Below, one piece after another: positions 1 to 9,059 of a stretch of DNA of 44,546 nt. Position 1 is the stretch's first letter, and every line of letters begins with the position of its first letter. The notes beneath the pieces are model-generated. The model was not told the DNA's origin, ran no database searches, and saw only the letters and a program-made list of their open reading frames with translations. The translations under genes and the position numbers were made by a program. Source of the DNA: a virus. The stretch is taken from the IMG/VR virus record IMGVR_UViG_3300045242_000147, positions 1 through 44,546 of that record; one strand, 5' to 3'.

Positions 1-127
1 ACCTGAACCCAGAAGACGCCGGAGACGATCGCCCCGTCAGTCGCGTAGGCGGTGTCGGCGGAGAGCATCGTCTCGATGATCTGGTCGGTCTTCTCTTCGC
101 CGAGCTTGTCCGCGAATGCGGCGCGGA
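1..127. repeat. Terminal direct repeat, left copy (circular closure)
   Basis: The first 127 bases are identical to the last 127 (44420-44546). A repeat of exactly 127 nt at contig ends is what a de Bruijn assembler with k=127 leaves on a circular or circularly permuted molecule. It most likely marks a complete phage genome rather than a biological terminal repeat. An open reading frame continues intact across the join. Confidence 0.9.
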
Positions 128-161
128 ACGCGTCGGCTGCTTCGTGCCTCTGTTCCGACAT
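1..161 (-). CDS. VapA-family-like protein, 5' part (continues at 44419-44149)
   Basis: This is the start of the gene that crosses the contig ends. ATG at 161-159 overlaps the TGA of the holin gene (TGATG), so it is probably translationally coupled to the lysis genes. The first about 31 residues (starting MSEQRHEAADAFRAAF) look like a charged amphipathic helix, not a signal peptide. The frame continues through position 1 into 44419-44149, giving a 143-aa protein. The family assignment rests on the C-terminal part and is described at 44149-44546. Confidence 0.85.
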   Translation of the reverse strand, partial: MSEQRHEAADAFRAAFADKLGEEKTDQIIETMLSADTAYATDGAIVSGVFWVQ

Positions 162-418
162 CAGTTCGCCGCCGGTGCTTCGGTCGTATCGGTCGGAGGC
201 TCGATCGGATAGACAGCCGTCGTCGCATCTGATCCGGGCGGGCTGATCTTGGCGAGACCACGCGCGAGCGCATACGCGGCACCGAGGACGCCCTGAATCA
301 GGACCGTGTATTTAGGCGGCATGTAATTCCAGATGCCAACGGTGTTCAGCAGCAGGATGACCTGGAGGACTGCCTGCGTCCAGAATTCTGTAGTGCGGAT
401 TCCAGCCTTCGGGGCCAT
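161..418 (-). CDS. Putative holin, 85 aa
   Basis: The protein has an N-terminal hydrophobic segment (about residues 12-30, around FWTQAVLQVILLLNTVGIW) and a second (about 37-54, around YTVLIQGVLGAAYALARGL). A hydrophilic, Pro/Thr-rich tail follows. Two membrane helices, small size and a place directly after the endolysin fit a class II-type holin that permeabilises the inner membrane. The start has a good ribosome site (AAAGGA, 7 nt before ATG at 418). The stop overlaps the start of the VapA-like gene. The call rests on topology and context; there is no diagnostic motif. Confidence 0.65.
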   Translation of the reverse strand: MAPKAGIRTTEFWTQAVLQVILLLNTVGIWNYMPPKYTVLIQGVLGAAYALARGLAKISPPGSDATTAVYPIEPPTDTTEAPAAN

Positions 419-430
419 ATTCGTTCCTTT

Positions 431-1123
431 CTACGGGAGGGTTTGGCAGACCCGTTTGGGCTGCCGGGGGTCGACGCTACAACGATAGATTTTCGGGCCT
501 TCAGAGTTTCCGTGTGAGAGGACGAGTGGGTCGTGGCCGGCGGCGAGGACGAGGACGGCGTGCCAGCCGGTGCCTGGGCCGATCACGATGGGATCGCCGG
601 GACGCGCACGCGAGAGGTCGGTGAAAACGCGTCCGTGCTTGTACGCAAAGCTGAGGATCGTTCCCGTGAAACCGACGTAGCGGTAGCCGAGCCCGGACGG
701 ATCTGGCCCTCCTCCGTCCCAGGTCGTTTCGGTGACCATGCCGCTGCAGTCCGTGCTTTGCGGAAGGTGGCCGTGAGGATAGTGGAGGAAGTCGTCACGG
801 TCCTCCCCTTGCGTGTAGCCAACTAGAGGCTCATGGGCGGCGTAGTAGCGGCCCCATCTTGTGATCCGAGCCCGAAGTTCCTTTGCAACTGCGGCTGGGT
901 CGGGGAGCGCGTTGAGCTCCTTCATGTAGCGCTTCCACGCCCTAGAGCCCTGGCGTTCGTGCTTGGCGAGCGTGTACAAGCGCCAAATCCAAAACCACGC
1001 CGGCACACGCTTGGGTGCATGTCGCGGCCGCGGTCCTCGCTTGCCGCTGTCGAGCCATGCGTTGAGGTGCCACGCCCAGAGCGGTATCCGTTCCGGGGCG
1101 ATCTTCGGTCTAGACAACGCCAT
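431..1123 (-). CDS. Endolysin, NlpC/P60-type cysteine peptidase, 230 aa
   Basis: Probable peptidoglycan hydrolase that cleaves stem-peptide bonds at lysis. The C-terminal half has the NlpC/P60 signature: catalytic Cys126 in STDCSGMV, His188 in GWHAVLVL after the typical PGDPIVIG strand, and a third polar position near His204 (SHGNSEGP). The first about 90 residues are basic and Trp-rich and may bind the wall or be a linker. No signal peptide is seen, so export would depend on the adjacent holin. ATG at 1123 is preceded by a strong AGGAGG. The neighbours are membrane coiled-coil proteins upstream and the holin downstream, a normal late lysis block. Confidence 0.85.
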   Translation of the reverse strand: MALSRPKIAPERIPLWAWHLNAWLDSGKRGPRPRHAPKRVPAWFWIWRLYTLAKHERQGSRAWKRYMKELNALPDPAAVAKELRARITRWGRYYAAHEPLVGYTQGEDRDDFLHYPHGHLPQSTDCSGMVTETTWDGGGPDPSGLGYRYVGFTGTILSFAYKHGRVFTDLSRARPGDPIVIGPGTGWHAVLVLAAGHDPLVLSHGNSEGPKIYRCSVDPRQPKRVCQTLP

Positions 1124-1131
1124 ATTCCCTC

Positions 1132-1611
1132 CTAATGGTGGGGCAGAAAGTAAACGACAACCGCAACGACGAGCAGAGCGATTGCGTAGAGGACGTTCGC
1201 GGAAACGCCTATCCCCTCCCGGCGCGTTCCGATCAACGGCTTGATCGTCGCTTCGATCTTGTCTACTGCGCCCCTCAGGTCACTCTGTGTGACATAGGCG
1301 CCTCGCTCTCGTTCGATCTGTGAACGCAGCTCATTCGCCTTCTCGTCCTTGTATGCCTGCGTTTCTGCTTGAAGGTCAAGGGCACGTTTGTCGGCCTCTT
1401 CCTTGATCTTGAGCGCCTTCTCGCGTTCGATCGCGACATCGGCTAATCGACGGTCACGCTCCTCGTAGAAGCGGAAGATCCATTGGTCGACCTTGTCGTC
1501 CGAGTGGCGGAGCGCCTCAAAGTATTCGCGGAGGCTGATGTCGGTCGCCGCTGATGTGCCGTCAGCCGGATGGGTGCTGCGGCTGGTGCCCCCGCCATCC
1601 TTGCCTTTCAT
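1132..1611 (-). CDS. Membrane-anchored coiled-coil protein, 159 aa
   Basis: Residues about 45-110 are long, charged and heptad-like, rich in Glu, Lys and Arg. One hydrophobic helix lies at the very C-terminus (around VLYAIALLVVAVVVYFLP). The protein would sit as a C-tail anchor with its coiled coil on one side of the membrane. Its place just before the endolysin suggests a lysis accessory, such as a holin partner or spanin-like function. I do not recognise a named family. The start overlaps the stop of the preceding gene (ATGA). Confidence 0.6.
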   Translation of the reverse strand: MKGKDGGGTSRSTHPADGTSAATDISLREYFEALRHSDDKVDQWIFRFYEERDRRLADVAIEREKALKIKEEADKRALDLQAETQAYKDEKANELRSQIERERGAYVTQSDLRGAVDKIEATIKPLIGTRREGIGVSANVLYAIALLVVAVVVYFLPHH

Positions 1612-2162
1612 ACGCTGTCCATATCCGGTCGTAGATCATGGGGAATCTGGTCACTGGGCACAACAGCCCGGAGGAGGTCGAGCATTCGTCCTTGTCGCTC
1701 CAGCCCTTCTTCCATTCGCATCATCGCTTCGTTGTGTTGGTTACCGAGCTGGTGCATTAGCGCTGATAAGTCCGTCTTTGCGTGCTCAGCCTCGAGCAGC
1801 TTGTTCGCCGCTGCTAACTCAGCCTTCAGGTCGTGACGAATCGACCGCTGTTCCTCGGCAATATGTGTGGCTTCGTCACGCGCTTGCTGCTGGAGCTCGC
1901 GGTAACGCGCATCACTCTCGGCTAGCTTCTCGGTTAGGACTTTGATCTCCTCTTGGCGCTCGACGGCGAGGTTGCGCCAGAAGGTGCGCATGTTGTTGCG
2001 GAAGGTGAAGATGCCGCCGCCGATGACGACGAGCGCTGCGATGAGGATCGCGCCGACGTTGACGGTGTCCTTGAAGCGGATCGTGCTGATGAGGCCGTAG
2101 GCGACGCCCATGATGGTGAGCAGGCCATGCCAGCCTTTGGGGAATAGCAGTCCCCATCCCAT
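1608..2162 (-). CDS. Two-helix membrane protein with coiled-coil tail, 184 aa
   Basis: The chosen ATG at 2162 overlaps the TAA of the tail gene (TAATG); a start 14 codons upstream would lie inside that gene. Two hydrophobic segments (about residues 10-27 and 32-50) precede a charged coiled coil (about 60-150). With the next gene it forms a pair of membrane coiled-coil proteins between tail and endolysin genes. That points to lysis or to a membrane step of infection. No family is recognised. Confidence 0.6.
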   Translation of the reverse strand: MGWGLLFPKGWHGLLTIMGVAYGLISTIRFKDTVNVGAILIAALVVIGGGIFTFRNNMRTFWRNLAVERQEEIKVLTEKLAESDARYRELQQQARDEATHIAEEQRSIRHDLKAELAAANKLLEAEHAKTDLSALMHQLGNQHNEAMMRMEEGLERQGRMLDLLRAVVPSDQIPHDLRPDMDSV

Positions 2163-4060
2163 TATGTTCGCTGCCAGACGTGAAGACCGGCCGAAACGAT
2201 GCAATCGCCGATCGTGCAGATGAGGTAGTCGCGCAGGATCGGCACCTTTACGGGGGCGATCTGATAGTCGGGACTTTCGATCTCGTAGCCGAGCGTGTAG
2301 AACGCATCAGCTTCTGCGTCGTAGAAGAGTTCGAGGCGTCCCGCGTCGCCGCCGGAGAGAAAGATGTTTGAGTCCGTAAGGTCGAAGTTGCTGGTTCCAC
2401 CGGAGCATGTGAGAGAGGCGCCGTTGATGTAGCCGCCGCCGATCCAGATGTTGCGTGAGTCGTCGTAGGCGTCCTCGGTGCCGATAGCGCTGAGGGCTGG
2501 GGTCGTGACAACGATCGGGCCGGAGCCGTCGGCGGGGACGTTCAGTAGCGGCGCCTGGGGACTTGCGCCGAACGGGAACTGGAAGAAGATCGTGTCTACG
2601 CCACCGAAGGGGTCCTGGGGTTGCTGGCGCGTGCCGCCAGCGGTGAAATGGAATGACGATGCGTCGAGCGTGACCGTGCTGCCGATGAGCGTAGACCCGT
2701 GCGCGGATTGGAGGAGCGTAATCGCGGCACTCGACTCGTCGACGGCCCACATCTCGATCAGATCGGAGTAGGTGATGTTCCCGGCCTGGCTGACACTGGT
2801 GAGGCCGAGCGTGAGCGGGTAACCGTAGAACGCGATCGGCGATCCGAAGGCGTTCGTGACGAACAGGTACGAGCTCGTATAAGGGACGAGGCTCGACGGG
2901 GATGCTCCAGCCGCGCTGGAACTGAGAGAATCACCGGAGGAAACGAGGCCGCCAGTCGACCATTTCGTGTAGTGGACGAATGATCCGAACGTGGTGATGG
3001 CGCAGGTGGCGGAGTCGATCTGGTCTACACCGGATTCGCTCCACATGACGTGGAGGACGCCTTCCTCCGCGCTGCTGGCGGCGGCGCTGATCATCCCGAT
3101 CTGCTGTTGATAGCCGCCAGTCCAAGGGAAACATTCGGCGGGGGCCGACCCGATGTAATCGAACCCAGATCCGTTCCAGATGAAGACCGCCGGGACCCAC
3201 TGGCGAGCGGCGTGGCTGACGAGGCCGCACGTCTCGGAGTTGTCGTTCTCGATGTAGGCGACAACCCACAGATTCGTGCCGTCCGTCCTGATCTGCGGCG
3301 CGGCGGGGCCGTACGGCTTCGAGATGCTGCTCACGATGAATCCGAGGCCGATCAGTGCGTCGCTGATCGTGTAGATCGTGGGAGCACCGCCGCCTTCCGT
3401 CCATACGGCGACGAGGAAGTGGTCGGTCGCACCGCTGTCGTTGAGCGCTGCGAAGTGGAGGTCGCCCAGCTTGCAGTAGGAGACGGGCTCTGGCGTGTCA
3501 GCGCTGATGCCGTCGGTGAAGCCGGCGACGAACTCTGTGCCGCCCTCGAAGCTGTCGGGGGTGTCGTAGAACGTCGCCTCGAGCATCTGCCACTCTAGGA
3601 GGGCGACACCGTCCCATCCGTGGCCGTCTCCCTCAGTGTCGTCGCCAGCGAGTTCCAGCCAGACGGTCTGGCCGGGGTCGAGGGCGACGCCGAGCGTGAA
3701 CGACCCGCTCGCGGGCAGGGGGGTCTCCCACGTAGCTTGCCCGTCAGAGAGATCGGTGCGGACGATGACGGGCTCGGCGAGGGAGCCGCCCATTCCGGTG
3801 TCGAGGTAGACGGCACCGGCGATATCGATGGGGCCGGCCGTCGGGTTCGTGATCGTAAACCGAGCGTAATGCTGGTCGGCAAACGTGTTCGTGAATTTCC
3901 ACCAGACCTGCCGCGAGAAGGGGGCTGCGAAGCCGTAGACGGTGTAGAGCGGATCGTCGCCTTCCGCCGTCGTGTCAGCGCCCAGATTGGAGATGACTGC
4001 GTCGGCGCAGGGCGACGTGAGGGCGATCGCAGTTTCGGGGGTTTCGTTGGGGAGGCTCAC
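2162..4060 (-). CDS. Large minor tail protein, possible receptor-binding protein, 632 aa
   Basis: This long, beta-rich, Gly/Ser/Thr/Asp-rich protein has many short strand-turn patterns. It is the last large structural gene before the lysis block, where host-recognition tail proteins usually lie. The N-terminal third (Tyr/Trp-containing strands, QVWWKF) resembles a carbohydrate-binding or PPC-like beta-sandwich; the middle looks propeller-like. GTG at 4060 is chosen because it overlaps the stop of the small Cys-rich gene upstream (GTGA); a GTG 18 nt further upstream is also open. Receptor binding is inferred from position and composition only. Confidence 0.6.
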   Translation of the reverse strand: MSLPNETPETAIALTSPCADAVISNLGADTTAEGDDPLYTVYGFAAPFSRQVWWKFTNTFADQHYARFTITNPTAGPIDIAGAVYLDTGMGGSLAEPVIVRTDLSDGQATWETPLPASGSFTLGVALDPGQTVWLELAGDDTEGDGHGWDGVALLEWQMLEATFYDTPDSFEGGTEFVAGFTDGISADTPEPVSYCKLGDLHFAALNDSGATDHFLVAVWTEGGGAPTIYTISDALIGLGFIVSSISKPYGPAAPQIRTDGTNLWVVAYIENDNSETCGLVSHAARQWVPAVFIWNGSGFDYIGSAPAECFPWTGGYQQQIGMISAAASSAEEGVLHVMWSESGVDQIDSATCAITTFGSFVHYTKWSTGGLVSSGDSLSSSAAGASPSSLVPYTSSYLFVTNAFGSPIAFYGYPLTLGLTSVSQAGNITYSDLIEMWAVDESSAAITLLQSAHGSTLIGSTVTLDASSFHFTAGGTRQQPQDPFGGVDTIFFQFPFGASPQAPLLNVPADGSGPIVVTTPALSAIGTEDAYDDSRNIWIGGGYINGASLTCSGGTSNFDLTDSNIFLSGGDAGRLELFYDAEADAFYTLGYEIESPDYQIAPVKVPILRDYLICTIGDCIVSAGLHVWQRT

Positions 4061-4191
4061 GGCTTGGTCTGTCCGCACCTCTCGCAGCGTGCAAGCACAG
4101 GCGAATTCAGCTTGGCGCGTTTGCCGTCACCGCAACCACAGTTGCGTAGACATGCGCAGCGCCACCATCCACTCGGAAGCGTGGCGTTCAT
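4057..4191 (-). CDS. Small Cys-rich (zinc-binding-like) protein, 44 aa
   Basis: This short ORF fills the gap between two tail genes. It starts with ATG at 4191, 7 nt after the upstream stop, and its TGA overlaps the GTG of the next tail gene (GTGA). It contains CACLRNCGC near residue 13 and a CERC pair near the C-terminus, enough for a zinc knuckle. Tight coupling on both sides and the clustered cysteines argue that it is translated. There is no clear Shine-Dalgarno. Function is unknown; a tail accessory role is possible. Confidence 0.5.
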   Translation of the reverse strand: MNATLPSGWWRCACLRNCGCGDGKRAKLNSPVLARCERCGQTKP

Positions 4192-4198
4192 GGGTTGG

Positions 4199-4669
4199 CT
4201 ATGCGACGCCATACATGAACTCTCCCGTCGAAAGAAGACGACAAGCTACATAGGCGCCAGAGTCGTCGTGTGTGTGAAAAGGAACGTCGTGGTCGAGTTG
4301 GAATTCGAGCGGCAGCACAAACACGATGTCGCCTGGGGAGACACCGGTGACATCCATCTGGATCTCAAGCTGGTGATCTGTATAGGTGAGAATTGCAGAC
4401 GCCACAGGCACATCACCAGATGGCCCGCTGCCGAACCAGCCGTCGTACTCGCACTCGTTCGGCCGGCCGATCACAATCCGAAACCGGGCAGGAACCGGAT
4501 TAGGAACCGAGTCTGACGGGCTCGCGTTCGACCCGTTGACAAACGGCACCCTGGGGTCGTCTCCGACGTAGATCCAGATCGCGGGAACACCGGGATCGCT
4601 GCCCCAGGGGGAATGGCGTTCGCCATGCTGACCGTAGACGCGCTGCCCGCGAAGACCTGCGCTGCTCAT
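4199..4669 (-). CDS. Putative minor tail protein, 156 aa
   Basis: The protein is soluble and probably beta-rich, with no motif I recognise. It begins MSSAGLRGQRVYGQ and holds several Trp, Tyr and acidic loops. It overlaps the preceding PKD-domain gene by 4 nt and lies within the minor tail block. A structural role is inferred from position. Confidence 0.5.
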   Translation of the reverse strand: MSSAGLRGQRVYGQHGERHSPWGSDPGVPAIWIYVGDDPRVPFVNGSNASPSDSVPNPVPARFRIVIGRPNECEYDGWFGSGPSGDVPVASAILTYTDHQLEIQMDVTGVSPGDIVFVLPLEFQLDHDVPFHTHDDSGAYVACRLLSTGEFMYGVA

Positions 4670-4881
4670 GTGACATCCACCGGCTTCAAGATGAATGCCT
4701 GCCCGTCCGGGAAGGTCCCAGTGACGACCAGCTGCACCGTATAAGTGCCGGCCGCGTCGTAGTCATGGGTTGGATTCTGGACTGTGTCGGTGCCGCCGTC
4801 ACCGAAGTCCCAGGCCCAGTCGGTGATCGGACCCGAGGAGCCGGGTGTGGACGTGTCTGTGAAGCTGACAGTGATCGCCAT
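4666..4881 (-). CDS. PKD-like single-domain protein, 71 aa
   Basis: The whole protein is one PKD/Ig-like beta-sandwich. It has the characteristic WDFGDG motif (residues about 23-28, in DWAWDFGDGG), followed by NPTHDYDAAGTYTVQL, the classic PKD second half. Such domains decorate phage tails and capsids and bind surface glycans weakly. The ATG at 4881 follows the upstream stop closely. A stand-alone single PKD domain in a tail operon suggests a non-covalent decoration subunit. Confidence 0.8.
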   Translation of the reverse strand: MAITVSFTDTSTPGSSGPITDWAWDFGDGGTDTVQNPTHDYDAAGTYTVQLVVTGTFPDGQAFILKPVDVT

Positions 4882-4884
4882 GAT

Positions 4885-6357
4885 TTATTCGGCCGCGGTG
4901 AAGTCGGCGGCAAGGGGACTGCCGGGGCCAGTTCCTCCGCCAGGCCAGTCGGGGAAGACGCTGTGCGTGTCCTGTGACCAGACCGCCGGCGACACATGGA
5001 GGTCGAGCTCGACATGGTCGTAACCGGGAGCGAGTGGTCGGACGCGAATCTGTCGTCCTTCGACGAAATAATCGTCCGGGTCGCCACCCGTGAACCCCAC
5101 ACCGGCCGGGTAGCCGACCTTGACGTTGACGATGTCGTTCACGTCGACCTGGCTCATGCAGGCCCAGACGTCGGCGGCGCGGCTGTCGGTCGGGGCGACC
5201 GTCTTCAGCTGTAACGCGGTGATTGATTCGCGGGGATCCTTCATGTTCTTGACGATGAGTTCCGCGTACTTGAGGCACTCCATGTTGCGGTCCCAGTCGG
5301 GGTGACCGTTCAGGTTGTCCGCCCACGGCTTCGCGGTGAGCAGGTCACTCATTGGTGGGGCTGCGTAGTTGCCGAAGTCGTTGATGCTCGTTACGTCTGC
5401 GTACACCTGATCTGGCATCTGGTCTTGGTTCATGCCTTGCGGGAAGCAGATGGCGTTGTTGACGAGGTTGCTGCGCGAGCGGTCGAAGGAGAGAACGCGC
5501 ATCTGGGTGCGGCCGTCGTCACGGACCGCTTTGCCGTCCCCAAGCGACCAGCGGTGAAAGTCCCACCGATCCGAGCCGGCGTGGGCGGCGACCGCGTCAG
5601 GGTCGAAGCGGCCATAGCGCCCGTGGAAGACTATGCGGCCTTTGCGATCAACGTAGAGTGACTGGGCGATGTATGGCATATCGGCGTCAGCGCAGTCGCG
5701 CAGCGCCGTGAGCGCCGCTTCGCCGGCATCGTATTTGGCGGTTTGGAGGGCGACGTTGCCGCTGAAGGTGACGTAGAGCGTGTTCGTGCCGCCGTCGTCG
5801 ATTCCGCAGTCGGCGAGGATCTGGATGATCCGCACGAACAGTTCGTCGGTGGTCGGTGCGTACCAGACACCGTCCGAGCCTGGCGTCGGCGGACGGTCGC
5901 CTGCGAGTCCGGGCGTGAGGCCGAACCCGGATAGGTACTCGAACTTGTCGACGCAGTCGATCTGGATGCTTGCGTTGACAGGTTCTCCGTTTGCGTTGAC
6001 GGCGGAGGCGTCGATGTCGTAGCCGACGTTGTCGATCTGACCACGGAATTGTGGCTCCCAGACCGCGCGCACCGGGTCATACAACTGCAGCATGATCTGT
6101 TTCGCGTCGAGCTTCTGGTAATAAGGCGACCCCGAGTTTCGCGGATCGAATAGACCGTACTGGTGGTCGTTGATGTAGACGGTTCCTGTGCCGGTTTCGG
6201 TGACTGCGAGCAATGCCTGTTTCCCGTTCTGGGCGTCGAAGCCGGACACGAACTGGTCGGGGAAATCGCCACCGGGGGCGTCGATGCGCGTCCAGGTCGG
6301 GTTGGGCTCGAGAGGGTCGTCGTCGAAAGCGATCAGGACGCGCCCGTCGTCCGACAT
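4885..6357 (-). CDS. Minor tail protein downstream of tape measure, 490 aa
   Basis: This is the first gene after the tape measure, where distal tail or baseplate-hub proteins lie in siphoviruses. It opens with a beta-rich region (about residues 1-110: LIAFDDDPLE, WTRIDAPGGDF), similar in character to phage minor tail proteins that report positional or rotational elements. A mixed alpha/beta middle follows. ATG at 6357 overlaps the TGA of the tape measure gene. No catalytic motif is visible. A baseplate hub role is inferred from synteny. Confidence 0.65.
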   Translation of the reverse strand: MSDDGRVLIAFDDDPLEPNPTWTRIDAPGGDFPDQFVSGFDAQNGKQALLAVTETGTGTVYINDHQYGLFDPRNSGSPYYQKLDAKQIMLQLYDPVRAVWEPQFRGQIDNVGYDIDASAVNANGEPVNASIQIDCVDKFEYLSGFGLTPGLAGDRPPTPGSDGVWYAPTTDELFVRIIQILADCGIDDGGTNTLYVTFSGNVALQTAKYDAGEAALTALRDCADADMPYIAQSLYVDRKGRIVFHGRYGRFDPDAVAAHAGSDRWDFHRWSLGDGKAVRDDGRTQMRVLSFDRSRSNLVNNAICFPQGMNQDQMPDQVYADVTSINDFGNYAAPPMSDLLTAKPWADNLNGHPDWDRNMECLKYAELIVKNMKDPRESITALQLKTVAPTDSRAADVWACMSQVDVNDIVNVKVGYPAGVGFTGGDPDDYFVEGRQIRVRPLAPGYDHVELDLHVSPAVWSQDTHSVFPDWPGGGTGPGSPLAADFTAAE

Positions 6358-9059
6358 CAGGAGGTTGGGCTACCGGCGTGTGGGCCGCGTCGCGAAGACG
6401 GGTTCCTGCGTCGGTGGCGTTGCTGGTGAACGGTGACCGCGCGTGTGACGTCTTTGCCGTCGAGGTAGACGCGAACGTTGAACGTCGCCTCGAACTTTGG
6501 CGGCGATCCATTGTCACTGCCGCCGTCGCGACCATAGTGCGGGCGACGGTGCCGGTGGATTGGGCGACCGTCGGGTCCGATGATGAATCCGCCGGCGCCC
6601 GTGCCTGTTCCCGGTACGGTGCCGCCTGGGCCACGTTGCGAGAGCCGTTGCTCGAGCGCGCGGCGTTGTGCTGCGGTCAAGCCCAGACCAGCCGTCTGCG
6701 CCCTCACGCTCGCCTTCTTGAAGTCCCCATAGGCCGAGGTTGTCGACGAGTTCAACTGCTGGTTGATGGCAGCGATCTGGTTATAGATGTCGATCTGCTT
6801 CTGAATGTTTCCGCGCGCCGCCTTGAGCGCCTTCTCAAGCGCAGCCTTCATCCTGAGCAGGATCGGCGTCTGGTCACCGCCGGTCGCCTGAGCCTTCGCG
6901 AGCGCCAGCTGGAGCTTGAGCGGCTGCGTAAATGTGGACGCGCTTTGGCTCGTCAGCGACTGGATCGTCTGCTGCGCCTGCAAGATGACTTGGAGGGCGG
7001 CGAGTTGGCCTTGCTTGTTCTTGCTCCCCGAGGCGAGCGCTGCCTTCGCTGCGGCGAGGATCCTTTTCTCGACGGCGATGTCATCAGCGGTCGACTTGGT
7101 GAGTTGTGCGCGGACTTCATCGATCTGCAGACCGATCGGTGTCGTGTAGGAGCTCGCGGCTGCGAGTTTGGCGGCGGCGATCTTCGCTGCCTGCTGCGCC
7201 GCCTTCTGACGAGCGCTGTCGAGGACGCCTTGCTGGGTTGCTTCGTCTTGGAGCGCTTGGATTAGGCTGGCTCCCTGGAGGTGTCCCTGCTCGATGAGGC
7301 GCTTGATCCTGGCGATGATTCTTCTGGCGGCGCTGACGTCGTCCTTTGTCGTCTTAGTGAGCGCGGCCTGAGCGACGGCGATCTGTTCGGTGATCGTCTG
7401 GGTGTATTTGCTGTAGACGGCGAGCGGTGTGGCTGTGCCGAACGGCCCTTGTGGCTGCGGCGCGACCCCGGCTCTACTGCCTAGGCCGAAGCCTGGTGGC
7501 GTGAATGGCGAGGCTGGGCCGAAGCGACCGCCGTATCGGGTCGTAATCGGTATGGCGTTGAATCTCAGACCGAGTCGCTCGGCCTGCTGGACGGAGATGC
7601 GGCCGGCGGCATATGCCTCTGCAGCCACTTTCGCCATGTCCTTGTTGATGTCGCCCTGGAAGAACGATGAGCTTGTGCGTGCTTGGTTCGCGCCGTAGCC
7701 GATTGCGAGTGCAGCAGCTACTTCAGGGAAGCCAATCGCGAGTCCGGTGCCGCCCGCCCTGAGTGCTGAGCCTCCGAATCCTCCTCCGACTCCAGGGGCA
7801 ACGGTCGCTCGCTCTTCGGCTGCCGCTGCCGTATTCGCGGCGCCAGCAACGCCGAGCCAACTAGCAGCGAGCCTGTCGACCCAGGCCAGCGCCTTGACGA
7901 TCTCGCGAGCGAAGCCGATCCCGATCACGATCTTCAGCGTGTTGCCGAAGCTGCCAGTCACCTTGTCGACGAACCCGATCGCCGCACCGAGCGCGTGGAA
8001 AACCGTGCCGGCAACAGTGACGACCTCGTCTACGTCACGCTGCAGCCGCCCCGTCTCGTTCATCTTGTCGAGCCAGTTGCCGACCGCCGTCGTGATCCGC
8101 GTGAAGGCCGGCAGCAGCGCCGTACCAATCGTCTCCTCGGTGTTGACAAGGCTGGCACGGAACTTGTCGCCCGTAGTCGCACCAGCCGCTGCCTGTCCTG
8201 CAAACTTCTCCTGCACGAACGCAAGCGCCTTCAGCCCCTCAACGCCCTTCGGCACGACGATCCCGAGCCGTCGGAGTGCCGTAACTGATCCGCCCTGCGC
8301 CTTAGCGAGCGCAATCGCCGCTGAGGCGAGTGAGATGTTGCGACCGCGCGCCACGTCCGCCGCCTCAGCGGTCAGCTTCAGCGACTCGGAGACGTTGCCG
8401 TTGACGCGGACGAGATAACCGAACCCCTGCAGCAGCTCCTGGTTCGTGAACCCGGAGATATGGGAGAGCTTCAGGTCGGCGGAATCGATCTGTTGGCCGT
8501 AGTCGTGCCAGGACTTGCCGCTCGTCTTCAGCTGAGCCTCGACCTGACGCTGTGTCTTCGCGAGGCTGATCGCCGCCTTGATCGACGATGCGATGATCGT
8601 GGCCGTACCGGCGATAGCGATGAACCCCGTCGAAGCGAACGCCAACGACCGGCCCAGCGACGACGCTGCCCCTGACCCGGCGAGGGCGCCACGCGTGAAC
8701 TTACCGAGGTCACGTTCGGCGGTCTGCGCTGATTTTGATGTTCCGCCGAGCGCAGCCGTCAGGCCGAGTTGCGAGTTGAGGCGCCCCTCGGCCCGGTTCG
8801 CGAGAAGGGCGGCACGTTCTCTGACCGCTGCGCTTTGTTCCGCCGAGGCGGAGAGTTCACGGTACCCGGCAATCTGCGCCTTCAGCGCCTCGGTCGCTCT
8901 AAGCGATGCGTTGACCGACTTGTTCGCCGCGACCTGCATCGCCTCGCCGACACCGAGCGACGACTGTTCGAGCTTCGTATTCGAGGCTACCGCGCTATCT
9001 ACCGTCTTTAGGTAGCCGGCGGCGTCCATGACGAGACGGACGATCAGCGGGGCGGCCAC
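6357..9059 (-). CDS. Tape measure protein, 900 aa
   Basis: This is the longest gene of the window. The N-terminus is a helical Ala/Lys/Glu-rich coiled coil (residues about 1-120). Hydrophobic helices lie near residues 140-165 (FIAIAGTATIIASSI) and around 365-380. The middle and C-terminal parts are long Ala/Gln-rich helices with repeated motifs. A basic, Gly-rich tail closes it. About 900 residues would predict a tail of roughly 130-140 nm by the usual 1.5 Å per residue rule. It lies directly after the frameshifting tail chaperones and one small gene. GTG start at 9059 overlaps the previous TAG. Confidence 0.9.
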   Translation of the reverse strand: MAAPLIVRLVMDAAGYLKTVDSAVASNTKLEQSSLGVGEAMQVAANKSVNASLRATEALKAQIAGYRELSASAEQSAAVRERAALLANRAEGRLNSQLGLTAALGGTSKSAQTAERDLGKFTRGALAGSGAASSLGRSLAFASTGFIAIAGTATIIASSIKAAISLAKTQRQVEAQLKTSGKSWHDYGQQIDSADLKLSHISGFTNQELLQGFGYLVRVNGNVSESLKLTAEAADVARGRNISLASAAIALAKAQGGSVTALRRLGIVVPKGVEGLKALAFVQEKFAGQAAAGATTGDKFRASLVNTEETIGTALLPAFTRITTAVGNWLDKMNETGRLQRDVDEVVTVAGTVFHALGAAIGFVDKVTGSFGNTLKIVIGIGFAREIVKALAWVDRLAASWLGVAGAANTAAAAEERATVAPGVGGGFGGSALRAGGTGLAIGFPEVAAALAIGYGANQARTSSSFFQGDINKDMAKVAAEAYAAGRISVQQAERLGLRFNAIPITTRYGGRFGPASPFTPPGFGLGSRAGVAPQPQGPFGTATPLAVYSKYTQTITEQIAVAQAALTKTTKDDVSAARRIIARIKRLIEQGHLQGASLIQALQDEATQQGVLDSARQKAAQQAAKIAAAKLAAASSYTTPIGLQIDEVRAQLTKSTADDIAVEKRILAAAKAALASGSKNKQGQLAALQVILQAQQTIQSLTSQSASTFTQPLKLQLALAKAQATGGDQTPILLRMKAALEKALKAARGNIQKQIDIYNQIAAINQQLNSSTTSAYGDFKKASVRAQTAGLGLTAAQRRALEQRLSQRGPGGTVPGTGTGAGGFIIGPDGRPIHRHRRPHYGRDGGSDNGSPPKFEATFNVRVYLDGKDVTRAVTVHQQRHRRRNPSSRRGPHAGSPTS

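Noticed and set aside
1-127. Terminal repeat as a biological direct terminal repeat
   Set aside because: Length equals a common assembler k-mer and a gene reads straight through the join; an assembly closure explains it.
3620-4516. 298-codon plus-strand frame across tail genes
   Set aside because: Antisense to tail genes with good composition; typical GC-rich shadow.
6213-7265. 350-codon plus-strand frame across the tape measure gene
   Set aside because: Arg/Leu-rich composition and full overlap with the tape measure show a shadow frame.
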